From Certhia americana (taxonomy: Eukaryota; Chordata; Aves; Passeriformes; Certhiidae): DNA of 64,000 nt. Positions 36,193 through 48,264 of the stretch are shown here, piece by piece; positions within the stretch are counted from its first letter, which is position 1; each line of letters opens with the position of its first letter. The notes beneath the pieces are model-generated. The model had not been told where the DNA came from. It saw nothing but the letters and a program-made list of their open reading frames with translations, and searched no databases. Both the position numbers and the translations under genes were made by a program. The stretch lies in NCBI GenBank assembly GCA_018697195.1, contig CM031879.1, positions 39,893,715 to 39,957,714 of the forward strand. Reading direction: 5' to 3'.

Positions 36193-36699
36193 GTGCAAAA
36201 TGTGGCCTTTTTCTGTAAACTACATGTGTAAAAATCAAGAACAAAATGAACAATGATATTTTTGTTCATAGACAATTGTATCCTATCTGAATAAAGTTGA
36301 AAGGGTTAAATATCAGGACTCCACCTAAAACTACCTCATCATTAAAATCTAAATTCCAAATTTTACCAAAAAATTTGAGCTCTTTTAATCTTGCTATGTC
36401 TGAGTCTGAAGCAAAGCTCGACACAGACCAAAGACAAAGAGCTGAAACTGAGGTATCTTTGTACCAAAAGGGTTCACTTGCTGTATAATTCTCAGTGATG
36501 CTATCAGAACACACATGCTGAGATAGGTGCTCACACAAGTAATTCCAAATGATGGTTTTTTTAGTAGAAGTCGTACATAGACAACAGATATAATGAAACA
36601 CAAAACTAATTCTCTTCACAGATTATATTACGAATTTTCCAAAGCTGGTCCACGTCTTTTGGACATGACATTAGCAGAGACTACAACAATGTGAGCAGC

Positions 36700-37000
36700 T
36701 GCCTAATTATATTGATATTTATTAGCAAGTCAAAATGTAAATTTGGAGGAAGCAATAACTATGATGTCAACTGTAACCTTATCCTGGGTTCAATAGCCAG
36801 TTTCAGGCATAAACTGATCAGGATACTAATCCTGGTAGCCAACACCCTCATGATCACTCCCAAGGTTTTTATCTACAGCACTGGGCCCAATATCAATCCC
36901 TGTGGGATGCCAGGTGTGACAGACCACCAGTTTGTAAAGGAGATATTTACCACCACACCAGCCTCTGGAATATTTTATATCAGTTCTATGACTCTGACTT
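36700..37000 (-). mobile_element. Ancient CR1/L3-like LINE fragment, reverse-transcriptase region
   Basis: Read on the minus strand, this parallels the motif-C region of the avian CR1 reverse transcriptase. The clearest part is plus 36880-36950: AGCACTGGGCCCAATATCAA, CCCTGTGGGATGCCAGGTGT and GACAGACCACCAGTTTG, which correspond to the complement of the CR1 stretch coding for 'TSWxPQGSVLGPVLFN'. Upstream 'CTCATGATCACTCCCAAGG' fits the complement of the segment before it. Similarity is patchy, so this is much older than the copy at 14705-15610. The apparent 115-codon plus-strand frame at 36691-37038 is antisense to it and not a gene. Confidence 0.6.
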
Positions 37001-38606
37001 GTAGAGCACCAAAAATTGCTGGAATATTTATTGTTTGACAACTGGAAAGATTATTAAACCATAGGTTACCTTTAATTGCGAGAGAAAAGCTATTCAGTCA
37101 GAGTCATTTTCAAACAGCAACAAATAGCAAGGATTAAGGTTACAACCCAGGTAATTACTGTGCTTACAAGTAAGAGAGCAATTATATTATTCCTCCTGTA
37201 TCTTGTTCAGACTCTTTTTACTCAGCAAAGTGAATTATGCCCTGCATCTGGAATGGAGTGTTGCAGGTTTATTTACACGATAAGGTCTGTCCTACTCAAG
37301 AAGTTATTAAAGAATTTCTCAGAATTTCCTTTTGAAAGATACATAGAGCAGTCCATCTTTGATAAGTAGTATGAAATATGTACATATATTGTGATTCCAG
37401 GACAAGCCATTACATATAAAACGCAAATAATATTTCTTTCGAATTGCATTGCAGGACAATTTATATTCTAAACAGAATATGAATTCCCTACTAACAATCT
37501 TTAACCAGCATTTAAAATTTGTATAAATATTTGTAAAACTATATCATATAAGAAGTTTTATATTTCATTACACCAATCTTATAGATACATGAGGGACAAT
37601 TTTTTATCCTTCAGTTTATAATCAAAGCTACTGCAACTTATTTTAAATGTTTGTTGCATTTTGTTTTGTTTCTTTGTTTATCTTTAGCCTTTTACTGCTC
37701 AAAGGGATGAGTATTTAAATTGCATGTGACCAAAGATGCCTTCAAGAAAACTTTTACAAGTGAATCAGATTTCTGGCTGTTTGGGAAACATTTCTGAGAG
37801 TTGCATATGAAGAGAAAATTAATAGCATTGTGTTAAAAATAAGAGCAATCAGAACTAAATTAAAATTTAGAGCTGTGTCTTCTGTGTTTTTTAAGGTTTA
37901 TGTATTTGGCATCACTGAAGTATGCATTCATCAGCTCAAAAATAGTGCATGCCAGCCTAATTATATTCCATCATAAAAAAATCATAGCAAATAACAAAAT
38001 CATAACAAAAGAGTTAATAATTTTAATGAAAATGGCAGATTTCTAGTTGCAATTTTGATGTGTCCATCTGACCAGGACATTTTGACATAACTGTTTCTTT
38101 AAAAAAACATTTTAATAACTTTTTAAATGAGAATACTATGCATGTGAATCTGTATTACAATTTATAGTAGAATTACAGTTTTAAAACTATCAGTATCAGA
38201 CAATCCAGTTAGCCTCTGGGGATGAAAAAAAGCAACAAAAAAAAAAAAAAAAAAAAAAAAAGACTTGTTTCTAACTACTATCTATTCTAAAGTTGTTTTT
38301 CAAACTAACTATATGTTTCAGGACTGTTGCACCACCAGAGATGTCAATATGTCTAAGTAATGACACATTCCTATTACACACTTTATAATGTTAAAGTACC
38401 ATTGAAACATTAATTAATAATGGGTTTGATGGAACTTGTACAGAATAGAGTCAGAAAGTATTTAGCTGATGCACAGTATAACATTAATGGCAGCTATTGT
38501 GGACAACTTATCCCTTAGTATTGGCACTGGATCAGCATGCTGGAAGACCTATTGCTTTTACTGGAGTTAGAAAATCACCAAAAAAATCAGCACATGCAAC
38601 CAGATA
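37001..38606. other. AT-rich non-coding stretch
   Basis: No gene recognised. Contains a 25-base A run at 38237-38261. A 97-codon frame at 37076-37369 has no recognisable domain. Confidence 0.5.
38237..38261. repeat. Poly(A) tract, 25 bases
   Basis: Uninterrupted A run. No element body identified. Confidence 0.92.
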
Positions 38607-38700
38607 GGACATGATTTAATGGTGGACTTGACACTGTTAGGTTGGATTGAATGATCTGAGAAGGTTTTCTTTCCAACCTGAATGATTCTAGGTTTCTGTG
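38607..38700 (+). mobile_element. CR1 LINE 3' end fragment
   Basis: The last ~95 bases of a CR1 copy in plus sense: GGACATGATTTAATGGTGGA, then CTTGACACTGTTAGGTTGGA, TGAATGATCTGAGAAGG, TTTCCAACCTGAATGATTCT and a degraded tail. This is the hallmark CR1 3' end order. Heavily 5'-truncated, as most CR1 copies are. Confidence 0.88.
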
Positions 38701-39698
38701 TGATAAGAGAGAGATCTAATGCATGGTTAAACTTAACTGTTTGAACTTACTTTGGAAACCTTATCTAAAATTAATCCCTTAGGGAAAATTAAAGACATAA
38801 ATCATGCTGGACTTTATGTATCTATATTCTTTTTACTTTCCAATACCCTGTTTTAATTAAGGTCCAATTTATCGTGAACTGATGTGAAATTCCTTACATT
38901 CTGAGCAGTATCTTGTCACATAGTGATGACAGCAAATCCTAAAGCAACTCTTACAAAATACCTTGAGAAAAGGGAATGAATGTCACTGGAAACAATATCT
39001 GTGTAAACTTCTGATGTCTTATATGGTCTAACTCAAGTAGTGCATTAATCCAAGTAACAAGGTAAGTTGCATTCAAATATGTAGCCATGGTAGAATATAT
39101 TCATCTACAGATGATGCAAATAAATATCCAAATCCAGCTCTATCTGAACAAAATGGTGACCTAAATTTGTATTTTCTTCCTTCCCAAGAAATCTCTTCTA
39201 TTTTCATTTGTGTCTTGTTTGTTAGGCAAAAATCAAAGAAAAATCAAAGAAAAAAATCAAGGAAAAAGAAAAGCACAGAACAGGACTATGCAGGTGCTTA
39301 ACATACTAGTATTTTGGGTTTCCTATCAATTCCTTGGATAGAACGACGGATGTTTCTGAACTCCTGGGTTTTTCTAAGACATTAATGCTCATTTTCAGTG
39401 CCTCATTATTGTCTGCTATAAAATTAAGACATCAGATTGAAGATGATGTTGAAGTCAAAGTTAGTTTTGCTATAAATATCAAGGAAGGTAGAAATAGAGG
39501 GAGACACGACATTGAAAAAACAGCATAAAGAAACATAAGATTAGCCTAAGAAAAAATTCAGAGAACTGTAAAAGCCTGGGAAAAATCCTCAGAAGGGTAT
39601 AACAAAGGAAGAATATCAAGACAAAATGACCAGGGGGAAAAACAAAGTATACACACACCTACACAAACCCACACCCACCTATACCCCCAAATCACAAA

Positions 39699-39723
39699 TA
39701 AACAAACAAACAAACAAACAAAC
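39699..39723. repeat. (AAAC)n microsatellite
   Basis: About six AAAC/AACA units, preceded by a C/A-rich segment with ACACACCTACACAAACCCAC. Simple sequence repeat. Confidence 0.92.
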
Positions 39724-41703
39724 CAGACAGTCCTTCCTTTTTATGATTACATTTTTTATATTGTCTGGAAAGTTAATTTTAACAGCTAAGAACAAGAGTG
39801 TTGTAAATAAATACTAAAAGGTCAAATAACAGGAAAATTGACTCATTTTTCAGCTTGTCTGATGATATACATCTAAGAAATGTATATTACATCCAAGTGA
39901 AAAAAAAATTAATTAATTTTTAAATCTTCCCTTTAAGAACATTGTTCTTCCCACATTGTTCAGTATGCTATTAGTGATTTTCTGTTGGATAGGTGCCTAC
40001 CTAAAGTTCCTTGTCTATGATTTTTCCGTCAACTTTACATTGTAAGCAATTTTCAATAGCTCCACAGTTACTGAGAACTCATTCAGGCCATATTTATTTC
40101 ATCATAAAAACACCAACCTACCATAGAGAGGAGAAAATTTTTTACCTCTGACAGATAATAATTCTTGTGCCATATAATTGTCCCCTAGGAAAGTTTATTC
40201 AATATAACAAACTCATTCAACATGGAATCGTGGAACCTGAGCTATCAGTGAAATGTGAAATAGTGCTATTAAGGTGAGCTATAAGCAGGTACTATTTCCA
40301 ACTCTGATAGAAGCTACAACACACATGGACTTTAAATGGACCTCAAATGCAATTTTATGTATAGTTTATTTTCATTTTAAAAGGATAGTGCAGAATGAGG
40401 AGTAAATTAGAAGTGGCCATTTTCATTGCTAAGTAAATGAATGAGAAGTGCTATAGGATATTTTAAATCTGTTTGGGAGCTTTTATCAGTAGCAAGATAT
40501 GTGGAGACTGATTTTGAGCTACATTATTTTCAAAGTTGTTTTTTTTTTTCCTTACAAAAAACCAGTCAAACAACCTAAAGAGCTTTACCTGACAAGTCTT
40601 AATTAAATCCAAGGATTTCTGTTTCCTTAGTAACCACTCATAGCATCACTAGCATTCAAGAGAGAGCAGCAGGTGCAAGAAACCATAAAAATGAAAAATC
40701 CTGTTTTTCCAATGACTTATTGAAATATTAGATTGAGGTATTTAATACTGACTTCCTACAGATTTCAGTAACTTCTGAGTACAATCTATCAATCTTTTTA
40801 AAAATTATACTCTACTGAAGGTCAATTTTATCCCTTTTTTTCTTTGACATTCCACCTTCTTATGCTACAGGATAGTGCACTTAAAAGAAATTTATTCTTA
40901 TAGTTTGATACAATTGAATGTTTCACAGCCAAGTGCTCATACCCTAATGTTCTAATCTTCATGATCTTTTTTTGTGTTATATTTTTGAGACTTATAGATT
41001 GAAATATGAATGTATATAGTGTTGTAGAAACTGAGGAGACACCATTTACATGGTCTTTACAGAGCAAAACAAACTTTACAAGTGAAAGAAAATAAAAGGG
41101 AAATCTGTGAGGTCTTTCTACATTTTAATGGTAGGCCTTTCAACATGTTTTATCTCATATTTATATTACAACTACTTTTTATTGGAATAATTTGTCTTTA
41201 TTGATAACTTCCACAGAAACAAAGTCTGTTTATATCAAAAGAATATGTAAAAAGAATAAGGTTGCTCATCTGGGTCAATGGGATGTGTATGAAAAAATCA
41301 AGTTCATCTACTCCTTCTGACTCTGTTTGAGAGATGAATATGCTCCAAACATAAATTATCTGACTTAGATAAGGCATTTAAGCAGGCATGACAGCTCTCT
41401 GGCTTTAAATTCTTAAAAGCCAAGTCATCTTGAAACTTTCACCTCCCTTTCCCACTTTTCTCTCACAAAATATTTTCAACAAAGAAGGTCCTTTGCTCAT
41501 CGTAAGAATTAATTGCAGTGGTAAGATGTTGAAATGTAAGTCTGCTTCTGTAATGTGGCTAAACTTGTATTTTCAATCCTTAACAGAGCATTTAGCACAT
41601 AAAGGATGGTTTAGTAACAGTCAGTCATGCCCGTTATAACCCTATCATAGTTTTTAAAATCATGATTTCTTAATAGCCTGCCATTTTTGATAACCCTAAA
41701 ACA

Positions 41704-41815
41704 TATTAAATAAAAAAAGAAGAAGAAGATAAAAGAATAAACAGAGGAAGTGGAGAAGTAGCAGAAAAGGCAAAAAATAAAGCCCCATTTAAAAGAAAGA
41801 AAAAAAAAAAGAGAA
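41704..41815. repeat. Purine-rich (A/G) low-complexity tract
   Basis: Almost continuous A and G, with AAGAAGAAGAAGA and GAAAGAAAAAAAAAAAGAGA segments and few pyrimidines. Simple low-complexity sequence. Confidence 0.8.
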
Positions 41816-42823
41816 TATTAGTTCAAGTATTACCAGGTATCAAGGTCATCAAAAAATGTTGGTGTCTTTGTTCTGTCTGCATATGTCCTAATTAAATATT
41901 TTTTTGGAGCCAATTCAAAATCTCACCTTTTGTACTTGACTAAGTTCTTGACATTACAGTTTCTCTGCAGCCCACAATTCTCTCTTTAAAAGTCCTTGCA
42001 AACATTTAGTTCTGTGTGAGAAGATCCAAGCATCCTGTTCAAGGCTGTGACTATTTAGCATTATTCTTAGCCTTCATAGAGAAAGCTCTCCCTGTATCTC
42101 TGGGCAGCCACATTTGCACAATGGCTTAGAAAATGTAATATGTAATTATCAAGTTCAGTTCCTCCATTTGACCTGAGAGGAGTTAAACTCATATAATCTA
42201 TCACTGTGCTAGACACACTCACTCTGGCTTCTTGAAACCATATCATTAATGAGAAAATAATTACACATTTATTAAGCCAGAGTTTGAGAATAGGAACTGT
42301 TTTTCAGCCACTTTTTGGAACATTCATATGAGAAGGAAAGTCCATTTTCTGTTCCAAAAACTGCTATAGTATTAAAGTAATTATTCCATTCTGGTAGGAG
42401 TTGGAATTGCAAATGACCTGTTCCTATGTAGATGTTCCAGTCACCAGCTCTGCTCTAACCTGATGCACATTCACTAGTAGAAGAAATTAAAAGGAATAAT
42501 TAATATTCAGGTGAAGCTAATTAAATATGTTCACTAGCTATATATTGTTTTAGTTAGAATGCTAAGAAGACTAGAAAAATTACAGATTTGGGGTTTTCTT
42601 TGTTGAATGAGAGGTAGTTCTGTGACTTTTTTTTTTTCCTAAATTTTTAATTATTATTCAGGGACTTTGATACATATTTTTAAGCTTCCCAAAGGAACAA
42701 ATGAATTTGTCATGATGAGATAAAGTAAAAATGTGGAATATCAATAGTGAATGTTAAAAATTATATGCAAGAATATACATGGCTCACCTGCAATTAATAG
42801 AGCTCATGATAAAAATAAAACAT

Positions 42824-42829
<6 letters not shown>

Positions 42830-42873
<44 letters not shown>
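42830..42873. repeat. (TA)n microsatellite
   Basis: An uninterrupted run of about 22 TA units, unlike the gapped (TA)n at 2.8 kb. The frame at 42779-43015 that reads poly(Tyr-Ile) across it is an artefact. Confidence 0.96.
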
Positions 42874-42876
<3 letters not shown>

Positions 42877-45412
42877 TTATATAAACCACAATCTATTAAT
42901 TTCTAAATTTAGTAACCATGATCCCTATTTCCTTTCTATAGAGCAATTTATTCATAATATTAAATTCAAAACAACTGAGACAGTATCTCAGCTTCCAAGG
43001 ACACTTTATGACTAAACAAAATATAGAACACAATACAATTTTCCGGACAGACCAAACTCCAAGAAAACAGGTTCTAGCATCACTGGACCTCAACAAAGAG
43101 AATTGTATATAACTTAACAGGAGATAAAGGCAAATGGCAGAGACCTCTACTTAATAATTCATTCTGCTCAAACAAGAAAAATACAACAAATGGACAGTTA
43201 CGTTTCTAAGAAAGAGAATATAAATAAAAACTCCTATTCCTTTCATGTAACAAGCCCCATTAGATAAACTTATTCCTATATAACTGCTTGAAATAAGTCC
43301 TCGTGCACAGTTATATATTCTCTTACCTACGATTTGGATAGCAGTCAGTTATTAAAAACAATGAACATTATGGTATTTAATATATATTCTTAAAAAGCAA
43401 GATATTTAAGGCAACTTTTCCTTATTAAGTACTCTGCAAAGGAAAACTTCATTGCTATCTCGTTTACTTCTTTAAGGGTTTTTTGTTTGTTTGCTTTTAG
43501 TTTGAGAATTCTGGGATTTTGTTGTTTGTTTTTGCGTTGCCCTTGATATTAAGAACAGAAGTGACTTATTGAGGTAAAAATTTATAAAATTTATTCATAT
43601 TGTTTTAGGGACAGCATTCCTGAGAAGTGGAAGAGACAAGAGTTTCCTGCCTCTTCTTTTTCTCTTTACTCATAGCTTAGCAAAAGTAAATGATGGAGTT
43701 TTGATACAGTGAACAAATATGTAAACTCTGCCAACTGCTACGTACGTAGCCAAGTATTTTGATGGTGATGCATAATAAGTAAATGAAGAACAGTTAAAAG
43801 CTTGTCCATAATTTAAATGTAAAATTTATGATAAGAATTAATTCCATCTCTTGGGATCAGAGTTTTAGAACGTCGTGGCTGAAGGAAATGCGAAAGGCTA
43901 TAGAGAAAGGAGAAACGGTTGACCTGTTGACACATTTGTAATTACTGGGACATTATATTAAAATTTTAAAGGAAACAATATTTATAAACTGTTCTGATAC
44001 AATGAGATATTTGAGATTAATATTCAGGTCTACTTCCTGTCCCCATGGTGCTGTGTATGACAAAAATATATGCATGTATGGCTCATGTCATTTAAGTGTA
44101 ATAAATACAAAAGTATAACTGTATGGGTCTTCCTCCCTACAATTTTTGTTTCTTCAGACACAATTTTTCTATGAACTCAACCAACTGATTTTGATGTCAC
44201 TGACATGGAAGAGTCTGTTTGCATCAGTCAGCCTCAAAAGAACAGTTCAGTAATGGTCTGGAGAAAAATTGCAATTACACAATAAAATCTAGATTACCTT
44301 TACAAAGAGATCCAAGCTTTTCCCTCAATAATATGTCATGGTCTTTGCATGCTCACTCATATTTCATATAGGGTCATTACTCTTGAGCAGTTGATTTCCT
44401 CCAAAAGCTCCTTGAAGTACTATGAAGTAGATATTCTCAATTATGCTCATTCCTTTAGTATTTCTGAACAATGGAGCAATTTATATGAATTTAACATTAG
44501 ATGTCTTCCTGAATTTAGCTAAAAAAATTATGGAATAATTATTTTTTTATCTAAATAATAATTTATTTATAATTTAATTTTAATTAAAAGTTTGATAACA
44601 TTCAAAGGTTTCAAATATATGATTACTGTATTTTCTATTGTTTTCCCAGGTCCTTTTTATCCCTATATTATCTGTCAGCTTTGATTACTTATAGATAATA
44701 ATTGACAATCTAATCAAACTGATGTTTTTAATTTTTACATATAAGTTAGTACTAATTAATATTTGTACTTACCTTAAAAAAATTTCAGATGCTATATAAG
44801 TAAAACTGTTAGTTCTAACCATACCATTCAGATGTTCACTAGCTTTTAGGAAAATAGAAAATGAATCTGTAATAACTACACATATTAAGATTAGGATGCT
44901 TAAACAAACAAAAAAGCCTAATGAGAAGTGGTGGAAAACATTTACTTTTAGGAGTGAAAAGTACATTTAGGATGAAAAATATAGGCACTCAGTTTGTTCA
45001 CAGTGTAGAATAAAGGAAAAACACATAAATTAATTAAGTTTATGTGGTGTCTTGGATGCCAAAGTGCAGTAATTACTATAATTTGCATGAAAAAAGCTCT
45101 AACCATCTTCTTTGATATTAGACACCTAAAAGAAAGAATCATTTAATTAGGTATGTTTTGCAATATCATAGCGGGGAAAAACCAACTACTTGAAAGAATT
45201 AAGCCATTAAGTTGGATATAGAAACTCCCTAATAGTTTCTGGCTCCTGTTATTGAAATACTCTCATAAGTTAAAATTTACTGGATTGAGATCATAGCCTC
45301 TTCTTTGATTTTTAATTAAGCCAACATCCCTTTCCAGGAAACCTATAAGAACTTGGGAGAAGTGGGGGGGTTCCAGATATTTCAATGGGGCTAATAAAAT
45401 TAGAAAACATTC

Positions 45413-45500
45413 TTAAAAAACCAAACCAATACAAACAAACAAAAACCCCCAAAACAAACAAAAAACCCAAACAACAACCCCCCCTGAAAAACCCCACTAT
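45413..45500. repeat. A/C-only low-complexity tract
   Basis: From 45421 to 45484 there is no G and only one T (45430). C runs of 3 to 7 bases alternate with A-rich spacers. The minus-strand frames across it (45312-45506, 45400-45696) read as Gly/Phe/Val/Cys-rich peptide and are artefacts. Confidence 0.9.
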
Positions 45501-45636
45501 CACCAATCATTAGAGCATCACAGACACAAAATACTTCCATTACTTCTAACACTACATTGTCATCATTTGAAGTTTTCTGCATCACGTGCAAAAAATGGCA
45601 GACTTGTCTTTTATAACCTTTAAAATAAATTTGTAC

Positions 45637-45694
45637 TAAAAAAACCAGAAAAAAACCCCAAAATACCCCACCAACCAAACAAAAGGCCCCAATC
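45637..45694. repeat. Second A/C-rich tract
   Basis: AAAAACCCCAAAATACCCCA and neighbouring ACCAACCAAAC, about 140 bases from the previous tract and of the same bias. Confidence 0.85.
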
Positions 45695-47014
45695 AACTAC
45701 AGACACTTTATTCAATTTCATATCTATTCATACTTTTATAATTACGTCTGCCATATTATATGATCAATGTCCAGTCTAACAAGGAGTCTGGCAAATCTTC
45801 AACACAAAACAGTTCTAAAATATAACTAATCCATACATGTGCATTTGAATTATTGACATTAAAGCTTAATCAGCGCACAGTCATTCCCTGCATATAACTG
45901 GTTATTAAACTAGTAACTGACTTACACCCACTGTTCCATTAGAAGGTAATTCAGTCTCCCAGAATACAAGGGAAAAAGGCCTAGTTAATTTTTTTGTGTC
46001 TGATGTCCTTGAGACTTCTAAGTGCCTTTAGCTGGGAAGCACATCAGATGTGCTGAATCTAAGATTTTGTACTGAAGTTTCTGGAGCTGCTGAAGTTCTG
46101 CTTCAGCTCTAGATCCCCCTCCTCACATGTAGCCCATGTGGCTGCATTTCAGTACAATGAAAGGGGTCCAGCCACCCGTTTACGAAAGAACTGTGTGTAC
46201 TGGGTGTTTCCTGTTGCACAAACACTGAGTATTTGGCAGCAAACTTTCAGAGGAGTTTGCACAGCATAAAATGAATCCATTCTCATTGTGAATGCTGTTT
46301 TATCTGTTTACAGACACATGTAAGGTCCAGAGATTCCCAGATGCCTAAGACATTGCTATTCTGAGCATGCACAGACATTCCTTAGTGTTCACAGTTTTGC
46401 ACCTGTTTCTTCTATAAATCCAGTTAAAATGAATAAAATAGTTATTCATCAACCAGAGTAGCTTGAGGCAATCTGGTGTGTTCTGAACAGATGTAGAAGA
46501 TCAGGTTTCCTGTTAAAACAGACCACAAGGGTTTTTAGAGGTAGAAAATGAGGCCTCAATTATTTTCGTTGCCTGAAATGATGCAGGCTACCCGCTCTTC
46601 TCTGGTAACTCTCTTAGCACTCCAAAATAATGTGTTCTACAAGACGATTTTGCTAGGAGCAGGTATTGGCAGTAAACATTTCAGACTCTTCTTACACAAA
46701 TAAAGATCAACAGAACATAAACCTTCATGTAAATTACCACGGCTCTCCATCCTAGTGATCAGGATGCTTATCCAGGCTGTTCGCGTACCTAAGCCAAGTA
46801 GTATTTCAGTATTTATAATAGCTAGTAACTGTTCAGGAAAACAAAACAAAAATTGAAGAAGAATAGTAGTAGAAATTATTTTGGTTTTTTTTCATGCTAT
46901 ATACCTTCTCTTATATACTTTTTCTCTAGTGTTTTCTTTCCCTCTTAAAAACAATCCTGCAATTAAGTATATAAATAAAATATATTTAGCTACCTCTGTG
47001 TTGACCTAGTAGTC

Positions 47015-47051
47015 AATCCTTATGGATAAAAGTAATCCTTATGGATAAAGT
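47015..47051. repeat. Two-copy 18/19-bp tandem duplication
   Basis: AATCCTTATGGATAAAAGT at 47015-47033 is directly followed by AATCCTTATGGATAAAGT at 47034-47051, differing by one A. Confidence 0.94.
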
Positions 47052-48142
47052 ATAAAGGTTTATGTCAGTTTAAAAAAATGCAGTTGGAAAATTGCATGTT
47101 GTATAATTGCAGTGTCCCCTGAACTGTGATATAAGAAGACAGTCCATACTTCACCTCTCTGGTTGTTGCTGTTGTTGATAGTGGAAGGCAAAAACTACTT
47201 TCTGGGTCGTGATAAATATTGGACTTATGAATTCTGAGTAGAAAAAATTGCTTTAGTTTAAGAAAAGACCAGGGCAGCTCTGCAGCTCCTCTCTGAAAAG
47301 AACAGTGCACCTATTTTATGCAACAAGAGGAGACCCTTGAAAAGTATGCTAATTATATTTTTGAAGAATTATTTAAGGTTCTGTTTTACACAGAACATTA
47401 CAAGATTTAGGCTTAAGAGTGTCTGCAGATCACACATTTCTTTGGTGCCCTTCTTAATTACTTTGTTTGAAAAGAGGTAAACTTGAGCTGTTAGCTTTTC
47501 ATGGTATGCAGAAGCCTACAGAAAACAGAGTTTGAAATGAGAATATCTGAAATACTTTGTGGGCATGAAAATTAGTACAATTATTTGGTGATCATATTAA
47601 TAATGGGAATCAAATGTTTAGAAAGAGATTCTTTGAATTCTTAAGCGTTCATGCTAGCTTGTGGAAGTTTAAATGCACAATTTAGAGTTCTCTATAATTT
47701 AAGATAAAAGGTTTAATTTCCTATTCATATAAGGATACATATGGAAGTTAAAGGAAAAACATTATTGCTCAGATGAATTTTTATGAATTCTACAAAAACT
47801 GCTTTCAGTAGTGCGTTCAATCTTTCAAGATTTGTCTGTACATACCAAAAGTGAAGATTCACTATTCTGAAGTATTCAGTGGTTTCAGAATCCACAGGAA
47901 GTACTGGGGCACAGAGGATTCAGACATTCTGAACTTTTTGTCCCTTGTTGGTTTAGACAAGTTGAAATGTGAGTTAGCTGAAGAAAAGTAGATATGGAAA
48001 GTTCTTCAGACCTTTTAGTGTTGGAAGGTGACTCACACTGTCTACATTCTCCATTCAGAAATCAATGTTTACCTCTATTAGCCCATAGACTGTGGACATC
48101 TGCATCTTTTGAGTGGCTGTTTTAGCTAGTAATATGTAGAAA

Positions 48143-48264
48143 CACAAAATCACAGAATGGTTGATGTTGGATGGGAACACTGGTGGAGTTGTCTGGTCCA
48201 ACTTCCCAGCTGAAGCATGCTCTTCCTAGAGCAGGTGGCTCTAGGAAATGCATCCAGATAATTG
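48143..48264 (-). mobile_element. CR1 LINE 3' end fragment
   Basis: Minus-sense CR1 end. The plus strand reads CACAAAATCACAGAATGGTT, then GATGTTGGATGGGAAC, GTCTGGTCCAACTTCCCAGC and CTTCCTAGAGCAGGTGGCTC, which is the complement of the CR1 3' untranslated region, with the element's 3' end to the left. Further right the match fades at about CATCCAGATAATTG. Confidence 0.87.

Larger units (their letters stand above)
38701..42829. other. AT-rich non-coding stretch
   Basis: No gene or transposon recognised. Holds an (AAAC)n repeat (39699-39723) and a purine-rich tract (41704-41815). Confidence 0.5.
42874..48142. other. AT-rich non-coding stretch
   Basis: No gene or transposon recognised. It holds two A/C-rich tracts (45413-45500 and 45637-45694) and an 18/19-bp tandem duplication (47015-47051). 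A slightly GC-richer patch at 46020-46330 has no recognisable identity. Confidence 0.5.

Noticed and set aside
36691..37038. 115-codon plus-strand frame as a membrane protein
   Set aside because: It is antisense to a recognisable old CR1 reverse-transcriptase segment.
46076..46115. Stem GAGCTG...CTTCAGCTC as a microRNA precursor
   Set aside because: The stem is too short and bulged, with no ~60-80 base hairpin around it.
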